Positions 59,956-64,000 of a stretch of DNA of 64,000 nt are shown one piece after another. Source of the stretch: Certhia americana. Its lineage: Eukaryota; Chordata; Aves; Passeriformes; Certhiidae. Under the pieces are notes generated by a model. That model ran no database searches. It was not told the DNA's origin and saw nothing but the letters and a program-made list of their open reading frames with translations. The stretch lies in contig CM031879.1 of assembly GCA_018697195.1 (NCBI GenBank), positions 45,778,048-45,842,047 on the forward strand, in the 5' to 3' direction. The number at the start of each line of letters is the position of its first letter. Within the stretch, counting starts at the first letter, position 1. A program made the translations under genes and the position numbers.

Positions 59956-61506
59956 GTTCTTTAGTGCCTCGGAAATTACATTGCATTTAAAGCATTAACC
60001 CTTCCTTGGGCTGAGGAAAATCTCAGAACTATTAGGGTACTTTTTTTTATTTAATTATTTTCTCCCTTCCCTTTAAGCTTTCTTGTGATTTTTTTTCCCT
60101 GTGGCATTAGGAAAACCTATTTCTTTCTGAGAAGGTCTCCCAGCTACCATTTGGCTGACAAGGGGCACAGGATGCATCACCTGTGGGGTAGTGTCAAAAT
60201 TAAGATTTCGTAATTCTTTTTTTTTCTACATGAAACCCTTAATGCATTTCTCTCCACACTACATGCAAAGAGGGAAAATGCTGCAGTAGCAAATAAAATG
60301 AAGAGTAAGATAGAAGAAGAAGCAAGAAAGCCAGAAGCTGGCACATGTGAAGAGCACAGCTTTGGTTAATACTAGAGCTCAAACCCTTTTAGTCACGACT
60401 GATCAGAATCTTCTTCATTACAAAGTGCCATAATTGTAGACCTCACCACTCCTCCTCAAGCCTGTCTCCTCTTCCTCTTCACAATCCTGTCTGTAATTAC
60501 TCATCCTTGTCCTCACTTGCAGCTAGCACTCCAACAACACTCGGTGCAATTAGGAGCCTCCTCACCATCAGCACCTTCCCTGTGTGGCTGCTTCTCCACC
60601 CAATCTGCCGTGTCTGCCATCCTTCCCTTTGGCTCTCTGCTGGCATCCGCCACTTCCAGCAGCACTTCTGACACAGCCACACTGTGTTACACTGTCTCCT
60701 TCACTGCAGCCAGCTCAACTGCACCACTGGTGCCTTCTCTGCTCTGACTGAGACATCAAGGCTCTGAAAATCCAGATGCCCCCATGTGGGTGCTCCCTGG
60801 ACCCCAGGTCCCAGGTCAAAAATTTCCCTGCAAATCCTTAGCCCCCAGTCTTTGCTTATACCCACTCCAGTCACAGCAATCACACCTCTGTGGTCTTCTT
60901 TCACTGGCATCATCCCTCTTTCAAACACTGGGAAAACATAAAAGAGAGATAAATACCAAGAAGTTCCTTCCATTTTTTTCACATGGGTTCCTACACTCAG
61001 GCATGCCTCCTTTCTGCCCCAAAGTCCCATGTCCTGACAGCTTGCAAACTGCTTCCATTAATTCCACCTGTATAGCTACAGAGTCCATATTCCCTTGCAC
61101 CATCTATTCTGAGTTTCCCAACACACACTTCAAACCTATCTCACCATTCTCAACTCTTGCCCCAAAAGCCAGGGTGTGAAGAATCCTGCTTTGAGCTGGG
61201 TGCATATGTAGTGCCGAGAGGATGGATCAGTGTGGGAGGAAGATGCTATTCTGAAATGAATGATAAATATGGATAACAAACCCAACCTAAGTCTTTTATG
61301 CCTGTCTCTAGTGGGTTCCCAATATGGGAGATAGAAATATCATGGGTACATTTTGAACACGGCTGGGAAAACTGCCAAAGTCCTACTCAGAGTTCACACA
61401 TTTACATCATTTATATCATATCCGACTTGTGCCTTGTATTATTAACTTTGTAGAGTGTTTTGTGATGTAGTTTGTAGTCCAGGCCCTCTTAAATCAACTT
61501 ACATGC

Positions 61507-61546
61507 CTCTCTCTCTCTCTTCCTTTTGGTAAAAGAGAGAGAGAGA
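61507..61546. repeat. (CT)n / (GA)n inverted repeat
   Basis: (CT)7 is followed by tccTTTTggtAAAA and then (GA)6. The CT and GA arms are complementary, so the segment can fold into a hairpin of about 16 base pairs with a small bulge and a three-base loop. Confidence 0.7.
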
Positions 61547-61975
61547 TCTGGGGCTACACAAGGTCTTGCTAAGCACAAGGAAGTGACTGGTTGGCTGATA
61601 CCATCAGTGCACTCCTGCATTCTCATATAGTGTTCTGGAAAATCTTTTGGGATCCATCCCTGAGGCCTGAGAGGTGCAAAAAGAAGGGAAATATTTGCAT
61701 TCTGGTCAATAATTCAATTCCTGGACCAGATTGGCAGTGACTGAATAACTTTTCCAAGTGCTGCTAAGTGTTCAGAAGCCTCTGTGAAACACAGACATGG
61801 GGTCCACCTGATAGGTGCCCAACACACCGCTGCAACTTCTCAGGCTTCTTCCTCAGCAGTGTTGGAAAAGAGGCTGAAGATGGAAGTAGACAAACAACCT
61901 AGGGCATAGAACTGAAGAAATTATATTTGTCTAGAACAGAGTAAAGGCATATTGCCAAGGAAAAAGGTAGAGTTC

Positions 61976-62023
61976 TGCTGACAGATCAGGCTTTCTAGAA
62001 GCATTGCTGAGAGATCAGGCTTT
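61976..62023 (+). repeat. Two 19-bp direct repeats
   Basis: TGCTGACAGATCAGGCTTT at 61976-61994 and TGCTGAGAGATCAGGCTTT at 62005-62023 differ by one base, with a period of 29. This looks like a small local duplication. Confidence 0.7.
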
Positions 62024-62810
62024 TTGCTTTCTGTGTGGCAGACCACATTCTGTGGCAGTTGGAAATCCATCACCTTCCAGGGATTAATCCAAAAGAAGAG
62101 GTTCTAAAATGACCTAGCACTATGACTTTATGGTTTTGTAAATCAATAGTTTTTCTAAAAGTCTGAAAAGACTCAATGTTATACTCCATCCCCTACTCCA
62201 CATGTCCAGGCTAGACTCCATGACTATTATGGCATCTGAGGTCAGGAGAGCTGCAACACACAGACAATGGGGAGAGGTGACTATGATGAATAGGTAAGGA
62301 GAACTACAGCAGGCCACCTAACTCTACAGTAATTTACATAAAAATGAAACAGAGTGTGCCTCCTCAGTGTTTCCTGATGCAAGAAGAGTCAACTTCAGCC
62401 CATGTTGCTTCATCTCCAGTGAAATAAATGTGCCATTTTATTCTAGAGTTGCATTTGATCTTGAATTACTTCTCTGCTTCTTCTCTGGGAAAAGGTCACT
62501 TTAAAGAAGCTTCAGGCGTGATACTAACATTGCATCCAATAAAAGACTCTCAGGAGGTCTGAAATAAGTACAAGGTCCAAATTTGGGATGTATTATCTGA
62601 ACCTTATTCCTTCTCCCTCCTGAAAGTCAGAGTGAGAAATCTGACAAGAATACTTCTTTGCTCAGGAGACTTACAGGACTCCTTGGTCCTAGAAATACTG
62701 TGAAAACAGTTTTCCAGCAAGCATCTGAGCATTCCAGGCCACAGCATCCACTGTGGGAAATCTGAACACAGAATGGATGGAAACAAGTGTCCCGGGAGTG
62801 AGACCAGAAT

Positions 62811-62824
62811 ATTTCCATGGAAAG
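62811..62824. promoter_or_regulatory. X-box-like site
   Basis: ATTTCCATGGAAAG shares the TTTCCATGGAAA core of the palindrome near 59946. The match to the RFX consensus is partial. Confidence 0.25.
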
Positions 62825-63577
62825 TGGAGGGTCAAGCTCCACATCTATTACCATACCACAGCTGCCTCCAGTTCAGCCAGCTCTCGGAAATTTAACTATT
62901 TTCACCTTTATTGGTACTAAAGCTAACAAACTAAAACATAACCTACAAAACTCACATAAGTCCTGATAGACGTGGACGTACCCTGAAGACTTGGGAATCA
63001 GCATGAGCACCAGGTGGAACAATGTGGGCTCCAGTTCTGGTCTCATTCAGTACCTTCAGCTGCATCATTCCCACAGCTTTCTGTGCACATATTGTGGCAG
63101 CGTATGAGTCGTCTGCACCCTCTTCTGTTGGCAGCAGTCACTAAAATCATTTCAGAAAAAGCAGCCTCAAGAGGAGGCACCTTTCAGAAACCTCTCACTC
63201 CTTCTTCTCCAACATGTCTTGGGTGCTTATACATCATTGATTCAGACTCAGATGCTAAATGACACAGTCCCTGCAAAAAATTGGTCATAAACTCCAATGT
63301 CATGTAAACACCTCTCAAAGCCATAAACCTGAGGGGGTGCCCATTAGCTGGAGCTTCCATCCAGAGCTTCATACTGCCCTCCCTCCAGAAGGACTTCCAA
63401 TTCCAAGACAAAGACCTCCCTCTTGCCCAGGAACAAGGTTTCAAAGAGGCAGATACAGCCTTCCCTACCCACACATTACACTGAAAAGCAAACTTTTAAC
63501 ATGAAAAAAAAATGCCAAACCAAAAACCCAAACCCCAACGGGTGTGGGGGGATCTGAAATTCTTTGTGGATTATGAT

Positions 63578-63591
63578 TTTTCCATGGCAAC
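63578..63591. promoter_or_regulatory. X-box-like site
   Basis: TTTTCCATGGCAAC has a perfect CCATGGCAAC right half of the RFX X-box and a weaker left half. It lies 42 bases from a G-rich tract and about 100 bases from a similar site. Confidence 0.35.
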
Positions 63592-63632
63592 AGGCTTGAG
63601 AAACAGGAGGGCTGGGGAGGGGGGTGACGAGA

Positions 63633-63649
63633 GGGAGAGGGAGGGAGGG
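63633..63649 (+). other. Potential G-quadruplex motif
   Basis: GGG-AGA-GGG-A-GGG-A-GGG satisfies the usual four-tract quadruplex pattern on the plus strand, which is the template strand of GRIN2B. It lies between two X-box-like sites. Confidence 0.5.
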
Positions 63650-63693
63650 AATGGGAGGCATAGTGCTGAGGAGGGAGCAAGCAGCACTGGTAC

Positions 63694-63707
63694 ATTGCCA
63701 TGGAAAC
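63694..63707. promoter_or_regulatory. X-box-like site
   Basis: ATTGCCATGGAAAC has a TTGCCATGG left half and a GGAAAC right half, one base from the RFX consensus at the first position. It is roughly the mirror image of the site at 63578-63591. Confidence 0.35.
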
Positions 63708-64000
63708 CCTCTTCCATCAACAGCCAACTGCCAAAGTCAGTCAGGATCCTAGAAATGGACTTGGAGTGGGGCCTGGGAGGTACTGGGGGACTCACCTTGC
63801 CAGCCCTGAGGCTACCTCAACCCCAAGAACCCCAGTCCCACTCCTCTCCCCCTTTCCCAACAGCTCTGACACTTTTTCTGCCTTTGCCTCCACCAGACAG
63901 AGCCAAATTTGGCCCAGCTGAAGAGTGGGAGGAAATACAAATCAGCAACGAAACAACCAGAGCAGGTGGAAAGCAGCGAGGCAAAGAGGGATAATTTTTC

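Larger units (their letters stand above)
51060..64000 (-). other. GRIN2B intron upstream of the KERKWER exon (partial)
   Basis: This is intronic sequence from the acceptor at 51060-51061 to the window edge. I searched for the preceding exon, which should encode the end of the amino-terminal domain including the conserved CYNTHEKRIYQ segment, and did not find it. I see no well-supported transposon in it. It contains simple repeats and several X-box-like palindromes, listed separately. Confidence 0.8.

Noticed and set aside
63512..63994. Open frame of 160 codons on the plus strand at the window edge
   Set aside because: It is produced by a purine-rich tract with few stop codons. There is no domain, and CpG content is too low for a clear promoter-associated first exon.

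Overview
The window is vertebrate nuclear DNA, almost certainly from a bird. The only gene I can support is part of GRIN2B, which encodes the GluN2B subunit of the NMDA-type glutamate receptor. It lies on the minus strand. The avian assignment rests on many CR1 LINE fragments with bird-style 3' tails, an LTR that starts TGTCCTGGTTTCAG and resembles a family I know from bird genomes, and an avian-looking GluN2B sequence. I cannot name the species.

Five consecutive coding exons are visible, read from high to low coordinates: 51059-50945, 6012-5804, 5485-5314, 4645-4492 and 2953-2828. All have AG acceptors and GT donors, and split codons rejoin in frame at every junction (776 nt, about 258 residues). 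They run from the last part of the amino-terminal domain linker, through the S1 half of the glutamate-binding domain (GKHGKK and [10 protein letters not shown] ligand-contact segments), to the pre-M1/M1 segment ending at CLADGR. The identity as 2B rather than 2A, 2C or 2D rests on [22 protein letters not shown] and [10 protein letters not shown]. Upstream exons (most of the amino-terminal domain) lie beyond 64000. The M2 pore loop, M3, S2, M4 and C-terminal exons lie below position 1.

Layout: 1-2827 is intron downstream of the M1 exon and contains an LTR. 2828-6012 is a compact four-exon cluster with short introns. 6013-50944 is one intron of about 45 kb that holds nearly all the recognisable transposon debris. 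50945-51059 is a single exon. 51060-64000 is intron with no recognised exon, but with a cluster of X-box-like palindromes near its far end.

The most interesting structure is a 454-bp solo-LTR-like element at 2367-2820. It inserted seven bases after the M1 exon's splice donor, and its 4-bp target duplication (aggg) is part of that donor's intronic sequence. A second full-length copy in the opposite orientation sits at 26412-26864 with its own 4-bp duplication (gatg). I found no complete independent second gene, RNA gene, CRISPR array or prokaryotic feature.
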